A stretch of DNA of 64,000 nt from Selaginella moellendorffii (Eukaryota; Streptophyta; Lycopodiopsida; Selaginellales; Selaginellaceae): contig NW_003314348.1 of NCBI RefSeq assembly GCF_000143415.4, positions 392,695 to 456,694 of the forward strand, read 5' to 3'. The notes below the pieces were generated by a model. That model saw nothing but the letters and a program-made list of their open reading frames with translations. It was not told the DNA's origin and searched no databases. Numbering within the stretch: the first letter of the stretch is position 1; each line of letters opens with the position of its first letter. The position numbers and the translations under genes were made by a program. Of this stretch, positions 21,803 through 32,397 are shown one piece after another.

Positions 21803-24386
21803 ATGGCGCCTGCCAGACCAGGGTAAGCTCTCGCGATTCTACTGCTAGATCTTGCTCGATCGTTCTAGATAGTCTCTTCTTGCGGAGTTGCCCTAAGATT
21901 CTTGGAAATCCAGGAAACCCGTGAGAAGAAATATCGAGACTAACCTCATTGAGATGGATTTGGACGATGACGATGAGGAAGATCCCAACATTGGCGAAGA
22001 CATGCTTCTAAGTCCAGTGAGTGCTCGCCGGAGAAATTTTCTTTTAGCTCTTTGTTTGAAGTTGCTCTACACAGGAGGAGATCAAGATCTTAGGCGATAG
22101 AGGATTTGACACCGTTGTAGAACGGCTTAAAGTGCAACTCAGTAAGGTTTGCTTTTGCGCTTGCCAAAGCACTTGGCAACTTTTCTTTGCTCCTTTCGTT
22201 TTTGCTTTCTTCTTTCTTCCGATAACTTAAATTTTGTCGTTGATTTTTTGCAGCTGCCAAAACTTCGAGAATCGAGCACTTGAAAGACGTGATCGCGCAG
22301 CTCGAGAGTGATGTTGAAAAGGCCAGGAAGCTCATTCCCAAACAAGACATATCAAAGAGCGTGCTGCTAGACAAGGAGCGTTCGCGGTGGCGTATACGGA
22401 AACTGCAAGGCGAGGTCACTACACTGAGCTCGCAAGTCCGCTACTTCAAGGGTGAGAATGAGAAGCAGCAAGCGGAGGAACACGGCAACGAACAGCGGGT
22501 ATGAAAACTTTTTCCTCGCTCACAAACTTTGGCGAAGCTAAAACAAATCAAGATAAATGTTATGTGCAGATCGAACACCTGCAGGAGGAGCTCGATAAAG
22601 AACGAGATCGCGTCCAGAAGATGTCCATCGAGCTCGCAGCTTGTAGAAGAAGGGAGGCGGAGCACAGGAACCTCTTAGTGGAGGTGAAAACGTTGCGAGC
22701 CGAGAAGAACAGGCAAGAACACGAGCGCCGGAGCACCGCTTACATTCTCAAAGTCAACAAGATGCAACGGGCAGAACACATGAGGCTCTTCCGACGAGAA
22801 GTGCCAGGCCTCAACGATCTCAGCGATACTTTTCCATATGGAAAGCGTGTTCGTCGAAAGGTGACACTGGCGAGACCGAGCTCCGCGGCGTCGGAAAAGA
22901 GAAAGATTTCGATCGCAAGAACAGTCGATGGTTAGTGTTCTCGAGAGTCTTCCACGGCACTTGCTTATCCACAGCTCTTGCAGGCTCTTCCATTGAATCT
23001 TTACGAGAACAGCAGGAGAAACAAGCAAGACCCGAGGTATAGCAATTTTTTTGTCGCTCTCTTCGCGTGAAAATTAACGTGAAAATCAACTGCAGTTGCC
23101 ATGCCCGTTGCTTCTCCCGAGACAAATCGACAGCATGTCTGCCTCAAAGAAATCCCATGCAACGCGACCTCTTGCGTTGCTCATTCCGAAATGCGGCATA
23201 GAAATCAAGCAGGTGCCTGTGTTGATCACAAGGAGGAGGAGCTCAGTGAAATTCTCCCGAGAGGAAAATCCAAAGCTCACAGTGCTTCTCCCGGGAAAAG
23301 TCGCGAAACAGCTTGGACAGCCAGAGCTTGTATCCTACGACACGGTCTTCAACCGGCAAGCAGGGAACAGGGATCAGACCATTAAGCTGCTCCTTCCAAG
23401 GCAATCAAAACAGAGCCAGTTCCAGGAAGAACAGAACGAAGAGCTTAGGCCCGACGTCCAACCGTGTGATCAACCGACGCGAGCTCTGATTGAGAAGTAC
23501 GAGAGGGACGAACTGGAGACGAAACAGGAGATGAAGCAGCTGCGAATGAACCTCGGAATGAAAATGCAGACGATAAAAAACATGAGCACTCAGCTGGCCA
23601 AGAGGGACGAGGAAATCAAGGCATTACAGGCACTAGCAGGCTCGCCGCTTCCAAGGCCAAGCACTCCCGATCCAAACGACGAAAGCGACGAAGAAGAGCG
23701 GGACTACAATCAGCACTACATAAAGCAGCTGCAAATGGACTCGTCCCTCAAAGCCCAGGTTGTCAAAAACTTGACCCTCCAACTCCAGAGGAGGGACGAA
23801 GAACTCAAGCAGTTCCAGAGCTCTGAAGGCGTGTCAATGCCGAGAGCGTTCAGAGACTCGTCCCAAAGCAACAACGCCCAGCAAGTGATAAAACAACTCC
23901 AAGTGGAGCTGGGGATCAAACTGGACGCGATAAGAAACTTGAACGACCAACTCGACAAGAGGGACCACGAGATCAGCCTCCTCCACAGGCAGCTCGAAGT
24001 AACAAACGAGAAGAAAAAGACATGGAATGTCTGGGAGAACAGATGTTACGAGGAACCAGTGAAACAGACTCCAGCAAGCGCAAACTCGCTTGACCTTCGG
24101 AAAAGGATTGTAGAGCTCGAGATGGACTTGAGAGCCGCCAGAACCGAAGCCGACAAGCTCAGAGCCACCGCTGATCCAGAGTTTCTTGAAGAAATCGAGC
24201 GCGTCAGGACGGAAAACCAAGAACTTAATCAGGTACCTGGTTTTTGGCTCGACTTCTTTAGCTGATGCTTGCTTTTATCGATGGATTGCTTCCCAGTTGT
24301 GTGAGCGCTATGAGAAGATGCTGCATTCTTACTGTGGCCAACTCGGCGTCCCGTTCAAACCTCTCAGGAGCGAAGGACTGAGGTGA
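21803..24386 (+). CDS. Coiled-coil protein with threefold internal repeat
   Basis: Exons are 21803-21822, 21914-22016, 22075-22141, 22254-22498, 22570-22930, 22975-23036, 23096-24232 and 24297-24386, giving 694 residues. An acidic start (MDLDDDDEEDPNIGEDM) leads into long heptad-rich helices (residues about 50-190). A middle globular stretch of about 100 residues follows (LPCPLLLPRQ ... LTVLLPGKVAKQLGQPELV ... IKLLLPRQ). The C-terminal half has three copies of a roughly 34-residue helix built on (I/M)KQLxxxxxxKxxxIxNLxxQLxxRDxEIxxL, spaced about 70 residues apart. The end is SYCGQLGVPFKPLRSEGLR. I do not recognise the family; a cytoskeletal, ciliary (lycophyte sperm are flagellate) or scaffold role is conceivable but unsupported. 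The short first exon (20 bp) is fixed by phase. Convergent with TOC1, 72 bp apart. Confidence 0.75.
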
Positions 24387-24458
24387 GCTCACGCTCCCTT
24401 ATCTTAGTATAGCAAACATATTGTTTTGAGAATCCATCCTAGCTGACTTTGAGAGAGC

Positions 24459-26312
24459 TTACTGTGTCACCTCCACGCCACTCTCTGGAGACATATCCCT
24501 CCCTGTTTCGTCATCGTCCTCGTCCTCGTCCTCGTACTCCTCTGCTCTTCTAACAAACTGTCCCTTGACCCGGGGCCTCTGCTCAGCCAAACGCTTGCGA
24601 CTTGCATATCTGATCTTCTTCTCGTAGCACCTGTCCTTCCGCTTTTGCCTGAACTTGTGTAGCGCTGCCTCTCTCCGCTCCGCTACGCCAGCTTTTCTCT
24701 CGGGTCCAACTTGAGGCAACGCTGCGGCGTTCCAAGGGACCTGTTGCGATGGTATGTGCAGAGGAAAAGGATAGTACGAGAACGCTGCTGCCGGGATGGG
24801 AGTAGCCTCTGGCGGCGGCACAGCTTGATAGTAGTGTATCGGTGGCTGTAGCAGCGTCGAGGGGTGGATCGAGTGCGGCACCATGAGCGGCGGGATGATG
24901 TGAGCCTGGTTGAAGACGCCGGTAGCAGCGTGAGCAGCAGCGGCAGCAGCAGCACGGGGGTCGTTTATCTGTAACACCTGGTATTGTTCCGCTGCTCCAG
25001 TCGTGGAGGAGCTACTCCATGGTATTGAATGCTGGTGGTGGTGGTGGTGGTGGTGGTGGCTTTGCTCTGGATCATCATCGGGTTCCTGCGTTTGAGTTAA
25101 CTCAGCCGCTTGGTTTCCTCTTGCTCCGACCTGGCCTGGTTCTTCTAAGTCTAGAGGCTGCTGCGATGTTCCTACAGGCACTTCCATGCACGTAGGGGGC
25201 TGTGTCGTCGAATCGGGTTTTTCAGCGTTCGTTGTCCTGCTGACGAGCCTTGTGTAGCTCAAGAATGCGGAAGATTGGCCCAGTTTCAGTTCGCTCTTCC
25301 TTAGAGGAGACGGTCTTCTTTCTGGAAGAGAAAAGCTATAAGGCTTTTTGAAAGAAAGATGGTAGCCACACTTGCAAACTCACCTGGTTCACCAATCTCT
25401 GTTGTTCTTGTGGAATCTTTGGACTTCGGCGTCAGTGACAATTCTAGCTCGGGTGCCTGCCATACTTCGAACGTTAAGCTTTTTCCCAGAAGAAATAGTC
25501 AGAAAACAACTAACCTGTTCTTCGTCTTCGGAGATTGGTTTAAGCTTCTTGACTTTGTTGTCGTTGCTATCCTCCGAAAAGATGTCAGTGCTGAAAGTGT
25601 TCGACTCACTCGTATCCGAGACAAAAATCTCGGCTATGGTGTTTCTGCTCGACAAGTGTCCCTTGAGTATGTGTTTTTCTGTGAGTCCTAGCTGCGAAAA
25701 GAGAGAAGAAAACAAAACATGCTTCTTTCTAAGACCAAAAAAACTACCATTCGTCTTCTTCGCCACATATGAGTCCACAGATTGAGCAACTCATTTATGC
25801 GCAAAGGCTTCACCAGATAGTCGGCCGCCCCAAGTTTCAAGCACTTGACAACCACGGCCATCTCATCACGCGCAGACATCACTGCAAAGAAAAACTCGCT
25901 CCATCAAAAACAACTCCAAGGAAGAAAGATCGTTTCATCTAAGCACAAAAGAAGATTTACTTACTGACGATTGGAATGTGCTTGAAATTCTCCGACTTCA
26001 CAATATGTTTGAGCATCTTAAATCCTCTACCATTTGGCAGCTCCACCTCGGAGAGCACCAAATCCACCTTAGAATCAGTGATATTTAGCACCTCCACAAC
26101 TTGTCTAGCAGTCTTTACAACGGAAACTACAAAAGGTAAAACAATTGCCAAACGTTACTAGATAGATCAAACTTTCGCACAGATCACTACATACCTTGAT
26201 ATGAACAGCGGCACAGCAGCTCTTTCACCTCTTGCGCGGTGGCCGAATCCTTATCACACAGAAGAATGCGTACTCGGCTTCTATCAAACCCGATCTTTCC
26301 CTCGCCCTCCAT
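24459..26312 (-). CDS. TOC1: Pseudo-response regulator TOC1 (PRR1 type), circadian clock
   Basis: Exons are 26312-26195, 26126-25965, 25881-25748, 25691-25515, 25456-25384 and 25321-24459, giving 508 residues. An N-terminal receiver-like domain (residues about 12-130) has the acidic pocket LLCDKDS, but the phosphate-accepting Asp is replaced by Glu (LSEVELP); MMSARDE and [11 protein letters not shown] complete it. The stretch [20 protein letters not shown] and the following [10 protein letters not shown] are diagnostic for TOC1. A variable middle with an eight-His and an eight-Ala run precedes the CCT domain ([20 protein letters not shown] ... [17 protein letters not shown]). In angiosperms TOC1 is an evening repressor that binds CCA1/LHY promoters through CCT. 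After CCT there is an acidic tail ([12 protein letters not shown]). The start fits the family: only nine residues precede [11 protein letters not shown]. Confidence 0.95.
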
Positions 26313-26803
26313 CCTCTTATCGGCCACCGCTACACGCGAGGATTTCTACCGCATTTGTGCTGAATGCGAAGATTCATCCTCCACAGAGAGAATGCGGTCG
26401 AATTGAAGCCCTAAGCTCGATTCACACATACCGATCGTGAGCGCCGTGGGAGGAACCCTACTCTCTTTCTCCTCCGGCCATGGCAAATTAAACTAGAAAG
26501 AGAGAGGGAGATATTTTTCTTTACCTCTGGTGAAAACCGTGGTAACTGGCTTTGCGGCTGTTCCATATTGCGCCACGTCACCACACTGTAAAAGAGCAAA
26601 GTGAATGCCACCTCGAGGCCAATAGTGATTGTCCACGTGGTGGCGAGGCGATATCTTGTGGGTGGCGCAAACGTGGACGATGAGATCTCCACCGCACTTT
26701 CAACCCAGCGGCCTGGATCTCTCGCTCTTAAAGTTTAAAAGGGTCTACGAGAATATTCTAGAATCTCTTTCAGCGCTTGAGAAATTTGGGAGCTCATTTG
26801 GCG
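26313..26803. promoter_or_regulatory. Promoter region shared by TOC1 (-) and ethanolamine kinase (+)
   Basis: About 490 bp without a supported gene. It contains CACGTGGTGGC (a G-box core CACGTG at 26635-26640) and a second CACGTC-like site near 26573. G-boxes are light- and clock-linked elements in plants, but whether these act on TOC1 is unknown. Confidence 0.4.
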
Positions 26804-28428
26804 ATGGAGCTCCGGAGCTGCCGATCGAGCGTCAATCCTTCGCTGCCAAGGCCGCAATGGGAGGCGCAAGTGAGGTAACATCAATGTCCGGCATTCTTGC
26901 TCGATCGAGCGCTTGCTTGCCTGTATACCCTAAGCAGCGATCGTGTCGATTCCCAGGGATGTATGCAGGGCGCTGGTGAGCGGATGGTCGGATCTGGGAG
27001 ATGACGATCTTGCGATCTCTGAAATCTCTGGTGGCATCACGAATTTGCGTAAGAAAAAATACGATGAACTTGCTAGCGAGCGAGGTTAAAGTTTGCGTTT
27101 CTAGTGCTAAAGGTCTTGGACAAGAAACAGAATGAAGCTGTTACAGTGCGAATTTTTGGTCCCAACACCGACGCTGTCATCGACCGGAAGCGCGAACTCC
27201 AGGTGTCAAGCTGAGAGTGTCTCAATCTCCATCCACGTTTTGATCCATGGAGCTAAGTTTGCTGTATGTTGTAGGTGCTGCCACATCTTTCGGAATCAGA
27301 TTTTGGAGCAAAGCTCGTGGGATTATTTGAGAATGGCATGATACAGTCCTTCATTGAAGCACGGACACTCGTTCCAGTAGGTGTGATTTATATCGAGTAC
27401 TTCTTTTTTGCCTTGATTGTCACTTTTTCTTCTCCTTCCCAGACTTGTCCAAGCCAAATGTAGCCTCGCTTATTGCAAAGGAGCTGCGAAGGCTACATTC
27501 GTTGCAGATACCCGGATCAAAGGAGCCTCAACTTTGGGAGGATATTCTCAAGTTTTATGACAAAGGTATGTCTTCTTCTTTTCTTTCCTTTTTACCTTCA
27601 TACATTACAACGTTTGGCAGCAAGGCTGGTATCATTTGAGGATAATGCAAAACAGGAGAGGTTAGGGGAAGTGTCATTTTCGCGACTGATGGACGACATA
27701 AAAATGCTGAAGGTGGAGTTCCTATCGTGATTGACACATCCTAAGTTTGTATTACATGATGCAGGGCATCAGCGACTCCTTGAAAGCGCCGATCGTATTT
27801 TCTCACAACGATCTTTTATCAGGCAATATCATGCTCAATGAAGCTAGCGGTACATATATCTCTTCACATTTCGGAAGCCTTTCTAACTCGGTACTTTCAG
27901 GCCGGCTCCATCTCATTGATTTTGAGTATGGTTCTTACAGCTACCGAGGCTATGATATTGGAAATCACTTCAACGAGTATGCCGGCTTTGAATGCGACTA
28001 TTCCTTGTAAGCCATCTTACTCTCTCATGTTTAAACTCAAAAGTTTGCCAGGTACCCGAACAAGGAGGCACAGTACCACTTCTTCAGGCACTACTTGTCT
28101 CCTATAGATCCATCGAAGGTGCGTGTGTACTACAGTTTGCTGGACAACAATGTTGTTTCTCTGTAGGTCTCCGACGACGAACTTGAAGTTTTGTTTGTAG
28201 AGACGAATTTCTATGCGCTCGTTTCTCATTTGTATTGGGCGATATGGGCCATCGTCCAGGTAAAAACAAAGTTGAGCAGTAAATGGCATGTGACATCTGT
28301 ATTTGCAGGCAAAGTTCTCACCAATCAACTTCGACTACCTTGGATATCATTGCCTGAGGTACAAAGAGTACGAGAGACGCAAGAAAGAACTCGCCGTGTT
28401 CTCGATCGTCAACATCTGCAAGCAATAA
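26804..28428 (+). CDS. EMB1187: Ethanolamine kinase
   Basis: Eleven exons: 26804-26874, 26957-27048, 27105-27202, 27275-27380, 27443-27565, 27621-27712, 27765-27849, 27901-28006, 28052-28118, 28167-28259, 28309-28428; 350 residues. The enzyme phosphorylates ethanolamine with ATP, the first step of the CDP-ethanolamine route to phosphatidylethanolamine, in the cytosol. Signature motifs: ISGGITNLLLKV (phosphate-binding region), VRIFGPNTDAVIDR, the Brenner-type catalytic HNDLLSGNIM, the metal-binding LIDFEYGSYSYRGYD, and HFNEYAGFECDYSLYP. These fit plant ethanolamine kinases better than choline kinases. The start at 26804 is the only ATG whose exon ends in the phase needed by exon 2. The N-terminus (MELRSCRSSVNP) is short compared with angiosperm proteins. 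Confidence 0.94.
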
Positions 28429-28550
28429 GTAGTCACTAGGTACAAGTAGGCCTTGCTAATTGTCATACTTTCTTCCTCTTGCAAGTAAAGGATCTTAGGC
28501 TGTCCCATTTGCGTTCATTGGATTGAAAACGCCGTCTTGCAGAAGAGAGA

Positions 28551-29551
28551 ATGGCCCTGACGAGGATTGGAGGTCCAGCAACAGCAGCAATGCCATCGCT
28601 ACCACAAGTTCGAGCAGTGTCCAATGAATTGTGCTCGTGGAAGTATTTGGTGGGTAAGAGGGCAATCATTACGAGCAGCAAGAGCTGGCTACTAGAAGTT
28701 CGCCGTGGAGGATTGCGTTCTTCTCGACGGCTCCGCTCTACTGGAGAGAATTCTGATTCTTCGACCCCAAGTAGCCAGGTTTGTTCCAAGTCTTAATTTT
28801 TTGGTTTTTTGGTTTTAATCCCAGTTTCCTCTTTTGTAGAATGGTGAAGCTCAACCAAGCGCTCCTCCATCAAAACCTCCTCCAAGTCCTAGTCCACCTC
28901 CAGTTCCAAGTAAGACTGGAAATCGTATCGTAGCTCTTGTTTCTGCTGCTGCTGCAGTGTGCTTATTTTTGGCCAACAGAGGCGCTGGGGTCGGCCCAAA
29001 CTTGAGCGAGCTCTCAGCAAAAGCGATGCCATACGAAGAGGTATCCATCTCGTTGACTCATCAAGATTCGTCTCGTTACAGGCCTAAGTTTTCTTCTTCA
29101 CCTGCAGGCGATTCACAATGGCAAGCCTACTGTCGTCGAGTTCTACGCAGACTGGTGTGAGGTGTGCCGTGAGATGGCTCGCGATGTCTACTCGGTGGAA
29201 GAGAAGTACAGGTAATTCTTGCGTGACAACTCTGGCTTTTGCTGATATGTTTATGCGGAATGGAGCAGAGACCGCGTGAACTTTGTGATGCTGAATGTGG
29301 ACAACAGTAAATGGGAGGCAGAGCTAGACGAATTTGGCGTGGAAGGCATCCCACACTTCGCATTCTTGGATGGGAAGGGCAATGAGGAAGGCAACATAGT
29401 GGGCAGGCTACCAAAGAAGTATTTTGCTGAAAATGTGGATGCACTTGCAAAGGGACAGGAGACGATTCCACACTCCAAGGCTGTAGGCCAGTTCTCTGAT
29501 GCCGAGCTGCGTCAGTCTCCACGGATGGCTTCACCTCGGACACATGGATGA
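28551..29551 (+). CDS. HCF164: HCF164, thylakoid thioredoxin-like protein
   Basis: Exons are 28551-28778, 28840-29040, 29108-29211 and 29269-29551, giving 271 residues. HCF164 is a thylakoid-anchored thioredoxin with its active site in the lumen, needed to assemble the cytochrome b6f complex by passing reducing power across the membrane (with CCDA). Residues 1-75 are Ser/Arg-rich like a chloroplast transit peptide. A Pro-rich linker follows, then one membrane helix ([15 protein letters not shown], about 105-120). The thioredoxin fold starts near 140 with [12 protein letters not shown] (Cys160 and Cys163), and [10 protein letters not shown] plus [12 protein letters not shown] hold the cis-Pro. 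All match plant HCF164. It is 122 bp downstream of ethanolamine kinase on the same strand. Confidence 0.96.
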
Positions 29552-30084
29552 CAAGGCCCAAGGAATGGCTAGTATATTTTAGTATATGTTTGTTACTCAT
29601 GCTTTGATTGGTGCTTCATCTTTGTGAACATTGATTATTAGTTATTTTTTTGAGAACCTCATGTATAAATTAAGTTCCTTGACTTAGAAGTGTATTATAA
29701 AACAGTAATAGATATAAATAGTAATGGGATTATGGCAATTAATATGTGATTACACTAGGGAGCATTATGTATTTATACATGGGTTGTGGTAATTAATCTA
29801 AAAACTGTAGCTTATATATAAAAGCAAGATTAAAACCAATTTAATAGCTATCAAAATCCTATACTTGATCATCCCTTCTTCTCAGAAGAATGGAAAACAG
29901 TCAAAGTTCTCTAATGAACAAGCCAAGATTTGAAGGAACATTAAGTAGTAATGGATCTATAGATGGTGTTAATTGTTCTTAATTCCTTTATATAAAGTGT
30001 TTAAACTACTATATATCCATAATTTTTGGAGGATCAGCCTATTGGATGTCATATCAAACTTTATAAACTTGCAACATTTAATAT
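29552..30084. other. AT-rich intergenic stretch after HCF164
   Basis: About 530 bp of AT-rich DNA with no frame, repeat or RNA gene that I can support. It includes the HCF164 3' region and ends at the left flank (AGTTT, 30085-30089) of the LTR copy. Confidence 0.5.
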
Positions 30085-30299
30085 AGTTTTGTGAGACACA
30101 AAATCCCTAGGCCCCAAAGTGGAGCCGAAAGGCTGCCACGTGGTAGTGGCTGACGTGAAAATCAAACGAGCATAACACATTTGGATTAAAAGTTCTGACT
30201 TGAAAGGTCGAGAGCGGAAGTGAAACTCTCAACGACGTGCTCAAGGAACAAGCACGGAGCAAGTAATAAGTGAGTCTCTAAAAAAAAAGGGACACAAGA

Positions 30300-30740
30300 G
30301 GACCCGAGATGGAGTCTAAGATGGAGTCCGAGAAAGACTCGAGTTAGAGTCTGAGATGGACCCAAGTTGGAGTCCGAGATGGAGTCCGATATGGACCGAG
30401 ATGGAGTCCGAGATGGATCCGAGATGGACCCCAGTTGGAGTCCAAGATGGACCTAAGTTGGAGTCCGAGATGGAGTCCGAGATGGAGTCCGATATGGACC
30501 GAGATGGAGTCCGAGATGGACTTGAGATGGAGTCCAAGATGGACCCGAGATGGAGTCCGAGATGGAGTCTGAGAAGGACCCGAGATGGAGTCCGAAGTCG
30601 AGACTGAGACCAAGACTGAGACCGAGACCGGGACCGAGACCGAGACCGAGACTGAGACCGAGACCGAGACCGAGGCCGAGCCCAAGCCCGAGTCCAAGTT
30701 CGAGTCCAAGCCCGAGTCCGAGTTCGAGTCTGAGAGGATG
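30300..30740 (+). repeat. Tandem array of GGAGTCCGAGAT-type units in the LTR
   Basis: Units of about 12-18 bp (GATGGAGTCCGA, GATGGACCCGA and variants) run to about 30600 and pass into 6-bp units (GAGACC, GAGTCC). The long open frames they create on both strands are low-complexity artefacts. Similar arrays lie in the related LTRs. Confidence 0.9.
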
Positions 30741-31777
30741 AAAGCCCAAAGTGTTCGTCTCCCAGACCCTGGGGGGTTTGGTGAGCTCTAAAAGTATAGT
30801 AATGGGGAGGACTATAGTGAAGCCAGTTTGGCCAGGAAAGGCCAGTTTGGCCAGGAAAGGCGAGTTTGGCCAGGAAAGGCTAGTTTGGCCAGGAAAGGCT
30901 AGTTTGGCCCAGGAAGGCTGTACCCAGTGTTGGGTGATGAGCTGCCCACTGGGAAGTCCAAGACTAGAGTGAACACAAACAAACAAGTGGGGTAGCTTGG
31001 TGAAGTGTTCAAGAGCCAGCTCTAGTTCCCCTAAGAGATCAACTGGCCGATGCTCTCAATCCAAGTGTGGGTGGCATTACCTACTTGGATACCAGGTGTG
31101 GCTCAATAGAACCTCGCTCTAAGCCCATGGCTAGAACACCCAAAGGTGGAAGGCATGGAGAGTATCTAGGAGGCCTGCGTAGGGCCATGGTGTTCCAAAA
31201 TGTTGTCCCAAAGTCTCAGACTGTGGAAAGGAAGAGGAGTAGGCCTCTGGTGTAGTGACCAAGGACATAGTCACACGGCAAGGAAGTTCTAGAGGGCCAT
31301 GGGACTTAGTGGTCAGGCCTATGGGCCTTGATTCAGTGGCAGTGTTGGCAAACACGGCCATGGACAGAAAGGGACTTGGTAAGGACCGGAAAGGAGGTAT
31401 TAGGGAAGGCTATCCCCATGTCTGCGGGCATCCTAAGGATGCTAAGGAGTGGATCTGAGATGACCACTCATGGATGGAAGACCCAATCTTGGAGAGACAG
31501 GGTTGCAATGCAGGTGGCTTTGGACCACCGATGTAACCAAGGTAAATGGGCATGGCCTAGCGTAACGGGCTGGTATGTTGGTGGTACCTTGGGTCCCGGT
31601 CATGGGATCGGACACGTGGAGCACTTGGACCAAATGCAAAGGTTGAGTGGCAGGGATGCCATTATCGGGGCTAGCAAGCCCAAGTCCGAAATAGCACTTA
31701 TGGAGGTTGTGAGTGAGACTCTTCCAAGTGGTCAAAGGTGTGGTTAAGTGACTAAAGTAGAAAGGAAAAATTAGTCG

Positions 31778-31781
31778 CTTA
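31778..31781. repeat. Target-site duplication CTTA (left); partner at 44050-44053
   Basis: CTTA occurs directly outside each TIR. The right copy is followed by CA and then host flank, restoring the LTR end GCTTACA. A 4-bp duplication is therefore supported both by the flanks and by the empty-site sequence of the sister LTRs. Confidence 0.9.
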
Positions 31782-31805
31782 AAGCTCTATTTCGTTAAAG
31801 TGGGA
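31782..31805 (+). repeat. Left terminal inverted repeat
   Basis: 24 bp identical to the reverse complement of 44026-44049. Beyond it the two ends diverge, apart from a further GTAAAAT-type word some 18-22 bp further in on each side. Confidence 0.93.
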
Positions 31806-32397
31806 TTTATTCAGTAAAATGGGACTAGGTACAAATTTTCAAGTATTTGAAAATGACGTGAAATTATATGTTTTTTGTCCAGGGGCTAGACATATCTGGG
31901 GCATGGTGACTAGCGCGGTGACTTTGTGTCCAGACTGAGTCCATCTGGTTGTATAAAAAATCTCATTGTCAAGGTGAACAAGCCGAATCTGAAGCTAAAG
32001 AAGAGCGATGGCATGCGTGCACACACTATTTGTTTGTTCATTGAGCGTGTGGTGAGCTTTCCAAGATGAACGTCATTCCTATTAGCCAGACATATAACTT
32101 AATGGTGAGAACATTTAGATATTATTCAATGTTATCTTTTTCTAACGAATCTAATTGTGAAGGTGTAGCAAGAGGCATTGCTAGTCTGGAGAAGTCATTT
32201 AACTCATTTGACCCTTAGTGTATTTTCATGAAACTAAATAACATTCATATTATTAAGGAATTTCTCTAGTACCTTTTTTTTACGACATAGAGGCTTGCAT
32301 TTCTTTCAAAGGTGATTTAGTAAAAGGCCTGAGGGCACATGCCATTCTATTTCTCAGACCGGTATTAAGATATACTAGTGCAAAGGGCCACATGCCA
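31806..32397. other. Left subterminal region of the transposon
   Basis: AT-rich, without a gene. Two palindrome half-sites occur at 32335-32346 and 32385-32399; the second overlaps the presumed original stop codon of the transposase gene. Confidence 0.6.

Larger units (their letters stand above)
30090..31781 (+). repeat. Solo LTR of the 45.8-53.3 kb element family, interrupted at its end
   Basis: Starting TGTGAGACACAAAATCCC, this is the reverse complement of the LTRs at 45800-47548 and 51652-53259, with the same landmarks in opposite order (the tandem array, five GGCCAGGAAA-type units, AAGTAGGTA-type sites, TTAAGTGACTAAAGTAGAA). The copy ends in CTTA at 31781, where the DNA transposon starts. 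The missing CA end is found on the other side of that transposon (44054-44055), followed by AATTT, one mismatch from the left flank AGTTT. No internal region or second LTR adjoins it, hence solo LTR. Confidence 0.88.

Noticed and set aside
28281-28297. Half-site ATGGCATGTG in an ethanolamine kinase intron
   Set aside because: Only one half, with no mirror; a 10-bp match can occur by chance in 64 kb. It does not extend the palindrome family to host genes.
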